Assembly (NCBI GenBank): GCA_900768135.1
Contig: CAAGBT010000066.1
Location: forward strand, 1 to 54,774
Reading direction: 5' to 3'
Length of the DNA stretch: 54,774 bases
DNA from: an uncultured Oscillospiraceae bacterium
GTDB taxonomy: Bacteria > Bacillota > Clostridia > Oscillospirales > Oscillospiraceae
Of this stretch, positions 16,363 to 24,983 are shown piece after piece (position 1 is the stretch's first letter; each line of letters begins with the position of its first letter). A program made the position numbers and the translations under genes. The notes beneath the pieces were generated by a model. That model saw only the letters and a program-made list of their open reading frames with translations, made no database searches and was not told the origin of the DNA.

Positions 16363-17841
16363 TTACAGCGTGTCCACCGTTCCGAGGAACAGCGGCAGGC
16401 CGTCCACGCCGGTGATCATGAACGCGAACGGCCGGTTCAGGTTCATTTCCACCACCGGCAGATCCTCGGGCATCGCTGCCGCCGTTTCCGCCATGATCGC
16501 CGTGAACGCCGCCGCCTCGCAGCCCGCCTCGTTGATCTTCACGCGCGCGGCGTGCTGCACCTGCGCCACGGCGATGCTCTCGTCAAACTTCTCCTCGTCG
16601 ATCAGCGGCGAGAAGTCTGCCTTGTCAAAGTCAAACACATCGGCAACGCCCAGCGCCTTGAGTGCATCGGTCAATTCCAGATCAGAATCCACATCGAACT
16701 TCGGCACGCTCCAGCGGAGCTCCGCAGTTTCCAGCACAGCGCCCATATCGTACGCCATCAGCCCGCCGGCAGCCTCGCCGCCGGAAAGCAGGCTCTCAAG
16801 CGCCGCGTCCTCGTCGGGCAGCAGGAAGCGCATCGCCTGCCCGCCCCGAAAGCGCAGCTGTGCGACGGTGTAATTCTCGCCGCGATAATACGCGGCGCAG
16901 CTCTGCGTCAAGTGCATGAAGTCCGCGGTCTGCTTTTCGCCGCCCGCTGCGGCGAAGGTATCCTGCTTTGTTGCGCTCTCTGAAAACTCGTCGCTCCACG
17001 CATCCTTGAAGTAGAGCGCCGTCAGAAGGAGCATCGCGGTCTCAGGCTTCGTCTCAATCCCGCCCGCCGCTTCCTCAAGAAGCCCGCCGGTGTTCTCGTT
17101 GAGCCACTCGGCAATGGCGCGGTCCGTCTTCTCGCTGCCCATCGGCGCGGAGAAAGCGGATGCGAGGTACTGCTGTGCGAGCGTATCGAGCGTTTGCGTA
17201 TGGTAGGACACATTCTCGTTGAGCCAAACGGAGCTTGCAAGCTGCGTTTGTCCGCTCTCCGTCTCGCTGTAGAGATTGCGCCAGATGTAGTTGCCTGCCT
17301 CCTGCGCTTCGGCAGTATCGTTAAGACCCAAAAGCGACAAAAGCTGCGCGCGGCTCTCGCCATTCGTTGTTTCGCTGAGCATTGCAAGCGCAAGGTAGAG
17401 GTTTGCGGGCGAGACAACGGTGTTGTCCCGCGCAGAGAGCAGCTCCTGCGCCGCTTTTTCAGTGAAGCTGCGGAAGGCCTCCGGCTGCGCCGTTCCCTTG
17501 CTGCGCATCTCGTTCAGCGCGCTGTAATATGCCATGCTGCGCCGATCCCAGTCTTCCCAGATCTGCTGCTCCGCCTTTTCATATGCCTCCGCGCCCAGCA
17601 CAGCGGGGTCGATCGCGCCAAAGGCCGCGTCCAGCTCGGCTGCATCCGGCATGTCCGGCAGCGCCGGGTATTCCGCCGCCCGCACGATAAAATCCGCAAG
17701 ATACTGCGCGGCGGCGGCGTCTTTTTTCATCGGCTCCTCATCCTCTTTTGAAAAGCGCCGGGCCGTCGTCCCCGCTTCGCCGCAGGCGGCGAGAGAGAGC
17801 AGCATCAGCAACGCGAGCAGCACTGCAAACAGTCGCTTCAT
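16363..17841 (-). CDS. Secreted serpin-family lipoprotein
   Basis: A 492-aa protein with a lipoprotein signal (LLSLAAC, Cys20), so it should be anchored outside the membrane. After a ~100-residue linker comes a serpin domain: SPANLYLALAMLSETTNG near 145, LLLTALYFKDAW, and the C-terminal signature MNLNRPFAFMITGVDGLPLFLGTV. The hinge of the reactive loop is visible as INEAGCEAAAFTA, with small residues as required for loop insertion and inhibition. Counting from the hinge, the scissile site would fall in the ETAAAM segment, predicting an elastase-like target. It could protect the cell from host or competitor proteases. Confidence 0.9.
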   Translation of the reverse strand: MKRLFAVLLALLMLLSLAACGEAGTTARRFSKEDEEPMKKDAAAAQYLADFIVRAAEYPALPDMPDAAELDAAFGAIDPAVLGAEAYEKAEQQIWEDWDRRSMAYYSALNEMRSKGTAQPEAFRSFTEKAAQELLSARDNTVVSPANLYLALAMLSETTNGESRAQLLSLLGLNDTAEAQEAGNYIWRNLYSETESGQTQLASSVWLNENVSYHTQTLDTLAQQYLASAFSAPMGSEKTDRAIAEWLNENTGGLLEEAAGGIETKPETAMLLLTALYFKDAWSDEFSESATKQDTFAAAGGEKQTADFMHLTQSCAAYYRGENYTVAQLRFRGGQAMRFLLPDEDAALESLLSGGEAAGGLMAYDMGAVLETAELRWSVPKFDVDSDLELTDALKALGVADVFDFDKADFSPLIDEEKFDESIAVAQVQHAARVKINEAGCEAAAFTAIMAETAAAMPEDLPVVEMNLNRPFAFMITGVDGLPLFLGTVDTL

Positions 17842-18071
17842 CTTGGCAATTCCTCCTGTCTCAGATAGTTACTGTATTAGACGGAACCAATGGCAAAAAG
17901 TTCCCGCCGCCGCAAAAATCGCGTCTGTGCTTTTGCGCCGTGCGTGGATGTGGTATACTTTTCTGGCAGCCCACTTTTTACCATTTAAAATTATTCTCTT
18001 TTTCTGTAACGCACTCCCTCAAAAAGTTGTCCTGTCTTTCTGATGGCAGACAGACAGAAAGGAGCGACCGC

Positions 18072-18635
18072 ATGGACGACAATCAGATCGTCGAACTTTA
18101 CTGGCAGCGGAACGAATGCGCCATCTCCGAGACCGCCGCCAAATATGGAGCCTATTGCATGAAGATCTCGCAGAACATTCTTGCCGACCGCGCTGACAGC
18201 GAGGAAAACGTAAATGACGCCTACCTGCACGCATGGAACGCCATGCCGCCGCAGCGGCCGGCGTTTCTCTCCGCCTTTCTCGGCAAGCTGACGCGCAACC
18301 TGGCGCTCAACCGCCTCAAGGCGCGTACCGCCCACAAGCGGCTGGGCGACGCCTTTTCCGTTTCGCTTGACGAGCTGTCCGACTGCGCCCCGCCGCTGCC
18401 CGCGCCCGAGGACGAGGCTGCGGCAGCCGAGCTGGGGCGCGCCATCAGCGCATTCCTGCGCACGCAGACAGAGGAGGTGCGCGCCATGTTTATCCTCCGC
18501 TACTTTTACTGCGGCTCGATCGCAGAGCTGAGCGAGCGCTTTCACTGCGGCGAAAGCCGCGTTAAAACCACGCTGCTTCGCACGCGGGCGCGCCTGAAGC
18601 AGCACCTCGTCAAGGAGGGCTATTATGAAGAATGA
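18072..18635 (+). CDS. ECF-type RNA polymerase sigma factor
   Basis: A 187-aa sigma-70 family protein. Region 2 is visible as KYGAYCMKISQNILADRADSEENVNDAYLHAWNAMPP and region 4 as FILRYFYCGSIAELSERFHCGESRVKTTLLRTRARLKQHL. No region 3 is present, as in ECF factors. ATG 18072 follows AAAGGAG; the frame is open upstream but lacks a ribosome site. Its last 11 bases overlap the next gene, a probable membrane anti-sigma factor, which implies paired control. Confidence 0.9.
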   Translation: MDDNQIVELYWQRNECAISETAAKYGAYCMKISQNILADRADSEENVNDAYLHAWNAMPPQRPAFLSAFLGKLTRNLALNRLKARTAHKRLGDAFSVSLDELSDCAPPLPAPEDEAAAAELGRAISAFLRTQTEEVRAMFILRYFYCGSIAELSERFHCGESRVKTTLLRTRARLKQHLVKEGYYEE

Positions 18636-19155
18636 ACTCATGGCGCGGGCGATCTCCCACCTTGACGACGACCTGCTCGTCCGGGCGCAGGCCTTCCGGC
18701 CGCGCCGCCGCGCGCTGCCGCGCATACTTGCAGCGGCAGCCTGCCTTGCGCTCGTTCTGACCGCCGCGCTGACCATGACGCGCCGCGCCCCGGAGACGAG
18801 CATCCTCATCGGCGGCACAGCGCTCGCCGACGTACCCGTCCCCATCGAGCAGCCCGCGCCGTTCACGCTTGACGCACGCAATACTCAGCCGCTTTCCGTT
18901 TCCCTTACCGTTGGGAGCGCCGAAGACGGAACACTGCACGTTTCGGTATCGGACGGCGTGCTGGACTCTCCTCTCGATTCCTTCCCGCGCGCGCTGTCCT
19001 CCCGCAGCGTTTCCAGCGGCGAGACGCTCACATGGGTCGTGGCGGCGCCGGACAGCTCCGCCGTCTATACGCTCTCGCTGGACGGCAGAGCAGTCGCCGT
19101 GCTGCGCTACGATGATGCGCACGCCTGCTGGTTCGCCGAAAGATCCCCTGCGTAA
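18625..19155 (+). CDS. Probable membrane anti-sigma factor
   Basis: A 176-aa protein overlapping the sigma gene by 11 bases. Residues 1-30 are cytoplasmic and charged, ~32-52 form one membrane helix (LPRILAAAACLALVLTAAL), and the remainder is a beta-rich outer domain. This single-span layout, combined with the overlap, suggests an anti-sigma factor that releases the sigma factor on an envelope signal. No zinc-binding HxxxCxxC motif is visible, so it is not a classical ZAS protein; the assignment rests on context. Confidence 0.65.
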   Translation: MKNELMARAISHLDDDLLVRAQAFRPRRRALPRILAAAACLALVLTAALTMTRRAPETSILIGGTALADVPVPIEQPAPFTLDARNTQPLSVSLTVGSAEDGTLHVSVSDGVLDSPLDSFPRALSSRSVSSGETLTWVVAAPDSSAVYTLSLDGRAVAVLRYDDAHACWFAERSPA

Positions 19156-19208
19156 AATCCCGTTCCGCTACACAAACTGTTAATACTATAATCTGGAGGT
19201 AATTTCTC

Positions 19209-19778
19209 ATGAAAAAGTTTTTTGCACTGCTTCTGGCTGCGGTCATGCTGCTCTCCCTTGCCGCCTGCGGCGGCAAAGGCAACGATGCCGGTGCAGACCA
19301 GCCCGCCGATGCGCTAGCGCTTCTGGAGGCCGTTTGGAACAGCTATTCCGAAGATGACAAATTCCCCGCCGCCGGCGGCGACTATGATGAGGCGAACATG
19401 ACGGACGGCGCTCCCGGCCGCTTCGGCATTGAAGACGGCGACACGCTCAACTACTCGCTCTCCTTCCCCGCTGAGGACGCCGGAAAGCTTGCTGATGCGG
19501 CTTCCCTTGTTCACATGATGAACGCCAACACGTTTACCGCCGGCGCGTTCCACCTTGCCGACGCAGCCGACGCCGACGCCGTTGTCTCCGACATCAGGGA
19601 CAACGTTATGTCCCGGCAGTGGATGTGCGGCTTCCCCGACAAGCTCGTCATCGCAACGCTCGGTGATTTCATCGTCTCCTGCTATGGCGCGGAGGACCTG
19701 GTCAACGCTTTCCGCGACAAGCTGACCGCAGTGTACAGCAGCGCCGTCATCGTGTGCGACGAGCCGATCGTCGTCTAA
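19209..19778 (+). CDS. Lipoprotein of unknown function
   Basis: A 189-aa secreted lipoprotein with signal LLSLAAC (Cys20) and TGGAGG upstream. The mature part is acidic (multiple D, G and A) with no recognised domain. The N-terminal signal is nearly identical in style to that of the serpin 2 kb upstream. It may be part of the sigma-factor unit (53 bases after the anti-sigma gene) or of the following acetylation genes (30 bases before MBOAT). Confidence 0.7.
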   Translation: MKKFFALLLAAVMLLSLAACGGKGNDAGADQPADALALLEAVWNSYSEDDKFPAAGGDYDEANMTDGAPGRFGIEDGDTLNYSLSFPAEDAGKLADAASLVHMMNANTFTAGAFHLADAADADAVVSDIRDNVMSRQWMCGFPDKLVIATLGDFIVSCYGAEDLVNAFRDKLTAVYSSAVIVCDEPIVV

Positions 19779-19808
19779 ACACTCACCACGGGAAAGGCGG
19801 AGGCATTC

Positions 19809-21209
19809 ATGCTTTTTTCCAGCATTACCTTTCTTTTCTATTTCCTGCCCGCAGCGCTGCTGCTGTATGCATTGACGCGGCAGCGCTTCAAAAACGCGGC
19901 GCTGCTGCTCCTGAGCCTGCTGTTCTATGCCTGGGGCGAGCCGAAATATGTGCTGCTGATGCTTTTTTCCATCGCGCAGGGCTATGTGTTCGGCCTGCTC
20001 ATTGAAAAGCGCCGTTCGCAGCGCGCGGCAAGGTATTTCCTTCTTGCCTCCGTGCTGATAAGCCTTGCGCTGCTCGGTTGCTTCAAGTATGCCGACTTCT
20101 TTCTGGAAAGCGTGAATGCCGTTACGGGCCTTTCCCTGCCGCTGCCGCGTCTCAGCCTGCCCATCGGCATCAGCTTTTACACCTTTCAGGTCCTCAGCTA
20201 TGTCATCGACGTTTACCGCGGCGATACGCCCGCGCAGCGCAGCTTTATCGACCTTGCCGCCTATGTCTCGCTCTTTCCCCAGCTGATTGCAGGCCCCATC
20301 GTGCGCTATAGCGATGTTGCCGGTCAGCTGCAAACGCGCGTACACAGCCGCTCCGCCGCAGCGGAGGGCGTGCGCCGCTTTGCGGCGGGGCTTTCCAAAA
20401 AGGTTCTGCTGGCCAACCAGTTCGGCGCGCTGGCGGACATCTGCAAGCAGACGCAGGACGCAAGCGTGCTGTTCATCTGGCTCTATGCGGTCGCCTTCCT
20501 GCTGCAGGTCTACTTTGATTTTTCCGGCTACAGCGACATGGCCATCGGCCTGGGCCGCATTTTCGGCTTCCGCTTTCCGGAAAACTTCAACTATCCCTAT
20601 ATTTCCGCAAGCATTACGGAATTCTGGCGGCGCTGGCACATCTCTCTCGGCTCCTGGTTCCGCGATTACCTTTATATTCCGCTGGGCGGCAGCCGCAGAG
20701 GCCGCGCGCGCCAGCTGCTGAACATTCTTATCGTGTGGCTCGCCACAGGGCTGTGGCACGGCGCGGCGTGGACGTTCGTGCTATGGGGGCTGTGGTTTGC
20801 GCTGCTGCTGGTGATCGAAAAGCTCTGGCTGCTGCCGGTGCTGCGGCGGCACGCCGTCTTTGCCCACCTTTATACGCTCTTTTTCGTCACGCTCGGCTTC
20901 GTGCTGTTCGACGCGGACAGCGCTGCGCAGGCCGTTTCCCGCATCGGCGCAATGTTTGGCGGCGCAGGTCTGCCGCTTGTCAGCGCGCAGGCTCTCTACT
21001 ATCTTGGAAGCTACGCGCCGCTGCTTGCGCTTGGCGCGCTCTGCGCCACGCCGCTTCCCGCGCGCGCCGTCCGCGCGCTGCGCAGCCGGCCGGCCGGCGC
21101 ATTCTCGCTCGATGTGCTTGAGCCGCTCGCGCTGCTCGTGCCGTTCGCCGTCGGCACGGCGTTTCTGGTGGACGGCTCGTTCAACCCCTTTCTCTACTTT
21201 CGCTTTTAA
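19809..21209 (+). CDS. MBOAT-family O-acyltransferase (AlgI/DltB-like)
   Basis: A 466-aa polytopic membrane protein with ten or more hydrophobic segments. It has the family hallmarks: FPQLIAGPIVRY near 155-167, YFDFSGYSDMAIGLGR, the FWRRWHISLGSWFRDYLYIPLGGSRRG block, and the active-site histidine in GLWHGAAWTF (His317). It would move acetyl groups across the membrane to a surface polysaccharide. The following DHHW gene, 12 bases downstream, is the typical partner that finishes the transfer outside. Confidence 0.93.
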   Translation: MLFSSITFLFYFLPAALLLYALTRQRFKNAALLLLSLLFYAWGEPKYVLLMLFSIAQGYVFGLLIEKRRSQRAARYFLLASVLISLALLGCFKYADFFLESVNAVTGLSLPLPRLSLPIGISFYTFQVLSYVIDVYRGDTPAQRSFIDLAAYVSLFPQLIAGPIVRYSDVAGQLQTRVHSRSAAAEGVRRFAAGLSKKVLLANQFGALADICKQTQDASVLFIWLYAVAFLLQVYFDFSGYSDMAIGLGRIFGFRFPENFNYPYISASITEFWRRWHISLGSWFRDYLYIPLGGSRRGRARQLLNILIVWLATGLWHGAAWTFVLWGLWFALLLVIEKLWLLPVLRRHAVFAHLYTLFFVTLGFVLFDADSAAQAVSRIGAMFGGAGLPLVSAQALYYLGSYAPLLALGALCATPLPARAVRALRSRPAGAFSLDVLEPLALLVPFAVGTAFLVDGSFNPFLYFRF

Positions 21210-21221
21210 GGAGGCCGCCGC

Positions 21222-22322
21222 ATGAAACCCAAAACGCGCGATCTGCTCACGCTCTGCACAGCGGGCCTGTTCCTGCTCGTTTTCTCGCTCTGGGGGCTTT
21301 TCAAAAGCGATGAAGATCTTTCTCTCAGCGAGCGCCGGCCGCTCCGGCAGCTTCCCGCCGTCAGCGCGCAGGACGTCCTCTCCGGCCGCTTTCAGTCAGG
21401 CTTTGAAAGCTATGCGCTCGATCAGTTTCCCCTGCGCGATGGCTTCCGCACGCTCAAGGCGCTTTCCGTCCGCTACCTGTTCGGCGAGCGGGACAACAAC
21501 GGCATCTACGTTGCCGGCGGCTACGCCGCAAAGCTCGACGCCTCCATACAGGAGGCCTCTGTCGCCCACGCCGCCGACCGGTTCCGCTATGTGTACGACA
21601 CATACCTGGCGGGGACGGATGCGGCCGTCTACCTCTCGGTCGCTCCGGATAAGAACTTTTTTCTCGCTGCGGAAAACGGTTATCCCTCCATGGATTACAG
21701 CGCCTTTTTCGCGCTCGTGCGCGAGAAGACTCCCTTTGCGCGCTATATCGACCTGACGGACGCGCTCTCGCTCTCCTCCTACTACCGCACCGATACCCAC
21801 TGGCGGCAGGAAGCGCTGGAGGGCGCGGCGGCGCTGCTGGCAGCGGCAATGGGCGTCTCCCTGACGGAGGGCTTCACGCCCGTTACGCTGGACACGCCGT
21901 TCTACGGCGTCTACTGCGGGCAGTCCGCGCTGCCGATGCAGCCCGACGCGCTCACCTATCTCACGAACGGCACGCTTGCCGCCTGCCGCGTGTACGACTA
22001 TGAGAGCGGAGCGTTCCTTCCCGTCTACGCGCTCGACCGCGCGGAAGGGCGCGATCCCTATGAGATTTTTCTCTCCGGACCGAAGTCTCTGCTGCGCATC
22101 GAGAATCCGAACGCAGAGGGCGAAAGGAAACTCATCGTCTTTCGGGATTCCTTCGCCGCCAGCCTTATCCCGCTGCTGGCCGAGGGCTACAGCGAGATCA
22201 CCCTTGTCGATATCCGCTATGTCTCCCCCGCCTCGCTTGGAAGGTTTATCGACTTTGATGTGCAGGATGTTCTCTTTCTCTACAGCACCAGCGTGCTGAA
22301 CGACAGCGCAACGATCAAGTAA
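21222..22322 (+). CDS. DHHW-family exopolysaccharide acetylation protein
   Basis: A 366-aa protein with one N-terminal membrane anchor (residues ~8-27) and an outer catalytic domain related to AlgJ/AlgX (SGNH-like). The motif TDTHW (Asp191, His193) is clear, and FRDSFAASLIPLL supplies the likely serine region of SGNH-type enzymes. It would accept acetyl groups from the MBOAT protein encoded just upstream and place them on an extracellular polymer. The polymer is unknown. Confidence 0.88.
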   Translation: MKPKTRDLLTLCTAGLFLLVFSLWGLFKSDEDLSLSERRPLRQLPAVSAQDVLSGRFQSGFESYALDQFPLRDGFRTLKALSVRYLFGERDNNGIYVAGGYAAKLDASIQEASVAHAADRFRYVYDTYLAGTDAAVYLSVAPDKNFFLAAENGYPSMDYSAFFALVREKTPFARYIDLTDALSLSSYYRTDTHWRQEALEGAAALLAAAMGVSLTEGFTPVTLDTPFYGVYCGQSALPMQPDALTYLTNGTLAACRVYDYESGAFLPVYALDRAEGRDPYEIFLSGPKSLLRIENPNAEGERKLIVFRDSFAASLIPLLAEGYSEITLVDIRYVSPASLGRFIDFDVQDVLFLYSTSVLNDSATIK

Positions 22323-22340
22323 CCGCCATGGCGCGGAAGC

Positions 22341-22384
22341 GCCCCGCCGCCGGACAGTTTGTCCGGCGGCGGGGCGCTGTTTTT
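22341..22384. terminator. Shared terminator of convergent operons
   Basis: A perfect 16-bp GC-rich stem (22341-22356 with 22360-22375) followed by T residues. It closes the DHHW unit on the plus strand and lies 55 bases beyond the stop of citXG, the last gene of the large minus-strand locus. Confidence 0.9.
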
Positions 22385-22438
22385 ATGGAGTTTTCCGGTC
22401 TCTCTCCGCGCGGCGTATTCCCGCAGCTCCCACGCGGC

Positions 22439-23818
22439 TTAAAACGCAAGGATTCCCCGCTCCCGCAGGAAGTGGATCAGCAGCGCAAGCGCCAGCAGAT
22501 CTGCGCAGCCGCCCGGGCTGAGATTCTTCTGGATATACGCGCGGTCAAGCGCGGCAAGCTCCCGGTGCAGGTTCTCCTGCGTAAGCGCAGCAAGCACCCG
22601 CGCAGCCTGTTTCCGGCTGCTCTGCGCCAGCTCCAGTCCGCCGCGATGGATCATGTTGGTATCCTCCACCTGCGCAATCAGAGCAACAAGCGCGGCGGCC
22701 GCCGCATCGTTAAGCGATGCTTGGCGCGCAAGCCACGCATCCAGCGTGGGCAGCGCGCAGGAAAGCACTGCCGGATAGCCGGCGGCGGCTTGTCCGCGCG
22801 CGCCGGGGATACGGTAAGCCGCATAGCAGCGTTCGCCTGCCGTATTTTGCGTCTCCCCCGTCAGGTCGTCAAGCGCGCACGTGCCAAGCGCGCGCACCTT
22901 CTCCATCAGTTCGTCCGGCGTCAGCGGAAGCGCCGCGCCCGCATGGGACGCGCCAAGCGCGCCGCACACGAGCGCCATGGAGAAAACCAGCCCCTTGTGC
23001 GTGTTCACGCCGCCCGTGGCGGCGAACATCGCCCGCTCGGCTTCCAGTCCATCGCGCCGCAGGCGGTCGAACAGGCGCTGAACCGGCGCGTCCGCATTCG
23101 CCCAGCCAGTCTCATAAAACACCCGAAACCACGGTGTCAGCGCATCGGCGCTGGCAAGGAACATTGCATAGTCCATATCCGCGTGCGAGCCGTTGTTTTG
23201 GCGGTCCACCAGCCCGGGCTTCGGCGTAACGGACACCTCTGTCCGCAGCGCGCGGGCGGCGCAGTCCGCAGCGACTTCCGCGCTGCGCTGCCGGTACTCC
23301 TCCGCCAGCAGCGCACATACACGCGCAAACACCTCTTCGTCGGCGTGCCGCCGGCTCCGGCCGCACGCCTTGGCATTCTCTCCGCAGATCAGGCAGCTGC
23401 GCGGCGGAACGCCGAGCGCAGCACGCGAAATGCCGTTCCCCTGCGCGTCCAGCACATCCATATCCCAGAGCCGCCCCAGAGGGTGCGTCTGCTCCAGCGC
23501 GACCGTCCGCTTTTTTGCCTCCATGGGATCAAGCGCCAGCAGGAGCAGCAGCTCGTCCCCCGTAACGCCGCTCACGCTGCGCTCGGAAAGGATGCAGCCG
23601 CCGAACGCCCCCCTGAGCGCGCCGCAGCCGCGCTGAAAGCCAAAGGCTTCCAGTGCAAAGCGCTTGCACGCCCCGGGGATATTCATGCTGAAGCTGACAA
23701 GGCTTTCTCCACCGCTGCGCAGCAGTTCCCGCTGCTGCGCAGCGCGCGCTTCCCTGCGCGCAAGGATCTGCTCCAGCGTTGCCGGGCGGCCGGCGATCAG
23801 GCGTTCGGGGATCATCAC
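22439..23818 (-). CDS. citXG: CitX-CitG fusion, lyase prosthetic-group synthesis and transfer
   Basis: A 459-aa bifunctional protein. Residues ~1-175 are CitX, which attaches the phosphoribosyl-dephospho-CoA group to the acyl carrier subunit; the signature GRLWDMDVLDAQGNGISR with PRSCLICGENAKACGRSRRH is complete. Residues ~185-459 are CitG, which makes the triphosphoribosyl-dephospho-CoA precursor; PKPGLVDRQNNGSHADMDYAMF and TGGVNTHKGLVFSMAL are visible. The two are usually separate genes; fusions are known in some bacteria. It overlaps citC by 4 bases and is the last gene of the locus. Its presence shows that the CitDEF lyase is a holo-ACP type enzyme. Confidence 0.92.
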   Translation of the reverse strand: MMIPERLIAGRPATLEQILARREARAAQQRELLRSGGESLVSFSMNIPGACKRFALEAFGFQRGCGALRGAFGGCILSERSVSGVTGDELLLLLALDPMEAKKRTVALEQTHPLGRLWDMDVLDAQGNGISRAALGVPPRSCLICGENAKACGRSRRHADEEVFARVCALLAEEYRQRSAEVAADCAARALRTEVSVTPKPGLVDRQNNGSHADMDYAMFLASADALTPWFRVFYETGWANADAPVQRLFDRLRRDGLEAERAMFAATGGVNTHKGLVFSMALVCGALGASHAGAALPLTPDELMEKVRALGTCALDDLTGETQNTAGERCYAAYRIPGARGQAAAGYPAVLSCALPTLDAWLARQASLNDAAAAALVALIAQVEDTNMIHRGGLELAQSSRKQAARVLAALTQENLHRELAALDRAYIQKNLSPGGCADLLALALLIHFLRERGILAF

Positions 23819-24834
23819 AGCTTCTCCCCGTGCCGGGAAAAGCGTTCGCGCAGATAGCGTCCCGTGCAGGGCGGCACCTGTGCAAGCAGCTCGTCCGTCA
23901 CGCCACTCTCCGCCAGCAGGCGGCGCACCCGCGAGGCGCTGATGGGCGTTCCGCCCTGTGCTGCGCGCGGCACTTCAATGAATTCCACGCCAAAGCGCGG
24001 CAGCAGCCGGCGCATGGTCTCGTTATAGGCGCGGGTCACGGGGTCAAACGGCTCCTGCCCGGCAAAGCGCTTTCGGATCCTCAGCTCCGGCGCGATCAGC
24101 TTTCCGAACAGCGTGATGTCCAGTTCGCTCTGCACCACAGACGGATCCTCCGTTTCCTTGAGGAAATACGTTGGAAACGTCATTGCCGAGATCATATACG
24201 GTCCGCTTGGACAGACGCAAACATTTGCAAGCTCCGCCGTTCCCTCGCGCACCAGACGCAGCCGGTCGCGGAAGGGAAACACGGAGCGGTCCTCCTCTAC
24301 AACGAACACATACAAAAAGCCGCACTCCGCCGCCGCCCGGCGGATCAGGGCAAGGTGGCCGTTGGTGAAGGGATTGCAGTTCATCACGACCGCGCCGATG
24401 TTCTCCTCCCCCTGCGGCGGCGCAGGAACAGCGGAGAGGAACCGCGCCGCGCCATCGCGCCGGTTTTCCAGCAGCAGGGCCTGCTCTGTTTCCGCAAGCG
24501 GGTAAAACCCGCAGCCGGAAAACAGCTCCCGGTTATGCGGGCGGGTGATGATAAACAGGTCGGCATAGCCTGCGGCGAAACGGTCGGCGCAGAGGCGGGA
24601 GATCAGCGCGCCAAGCCCGTTCTGCCCGCGCAGCGCTTCATCGATGGCAAAGCATTTGAGCAGCTTTCCCGCTGCGCAGCCGCAGCCGAGCAGCGTCTCA
24701 TCGGCAGAGAAAATGCCAAACGCACACTCGACGTCGTTCTCCAGCTTCAGGCGGTGCGCATGCAGAAACTGCTCGAGCGCTTCCCGCTCGGGCAAAAAGG
24801 AAAGCTGCAGCGCGCGGATCTGATAGTCCTCCAT
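23815..24834 (-). CDS. citC: [Citrate (pro-3S)-lyase] ligase
   Basis: A 339-aa enzyme that acetylates the thiol of the lyase prosthetic group to activate it. The N-terminal part resembles a GNAT fold (KCFAIDEALRGQNGLGALISRL) and the C-terminal part is a nucleotidyltransferase with CNPFTNGH near 155. The length matches CitC. It lies between citF and citXG. The same kind of ligase activates citramalate lyase, so its presence does not decide the substrate. Confidence 0.92.
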   Translation of the reverse strand: MEDYQIRALQLSFLPEREALEQFLHAHRLKLENDVECAFGIFSADETLLGCGCAAGKLLKCFAIDEALRGQNGLGALISRLCADRFAAGYADLFIITRPHNRELFSGCGFYPLAETEQALLLENRRDGAARFLSAVPAPPQGEENIGAVVMNCNPFTNGHLALIRRAAAECGFLYVFVVEEDRSVFPFRDRLRLVREGTAELANVCVCPSGPYMISAMTFPTYFLKETEDPSVVQSELDITLFGKLIAPELRIRKRFAGQEPFDPVTRAYNETMRRLLPRFGVEFIEVPRAAQGGTPISASRVRRLLAESGVTDELLAQVPPCTGRYLRERFSRHGEKL

Positions 24835-24923
24835 AAATACCTCCCTGCAAGGATAAGCAAAAAGCGTCCTGTCTCCGCTTTGCCGGCAGGCAGGCGCCTT
24901 TGCGCGTCTTTTAATTTAGAAGG

Positions 24924-24965
24924 AAGCAGGGCAATGGCAAAAGGCAGAAAACCATTGCCCTGCTT
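24924..24965 (-). terminator. Inverted repeat after citF
   Basis: A perfect 14-bp stem (24924-24937 with 24952-24965) with a 14-base loop, between citF and citC. No clear T-run follows on the minus strand, so it may act as an RNA stability or partial-attenuation element that lowers citC/citXG expression relative to citDEF. Confidence 0.6.
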
Positions 24966-24983
24966 AGACGGGAAAAGCGGGGA

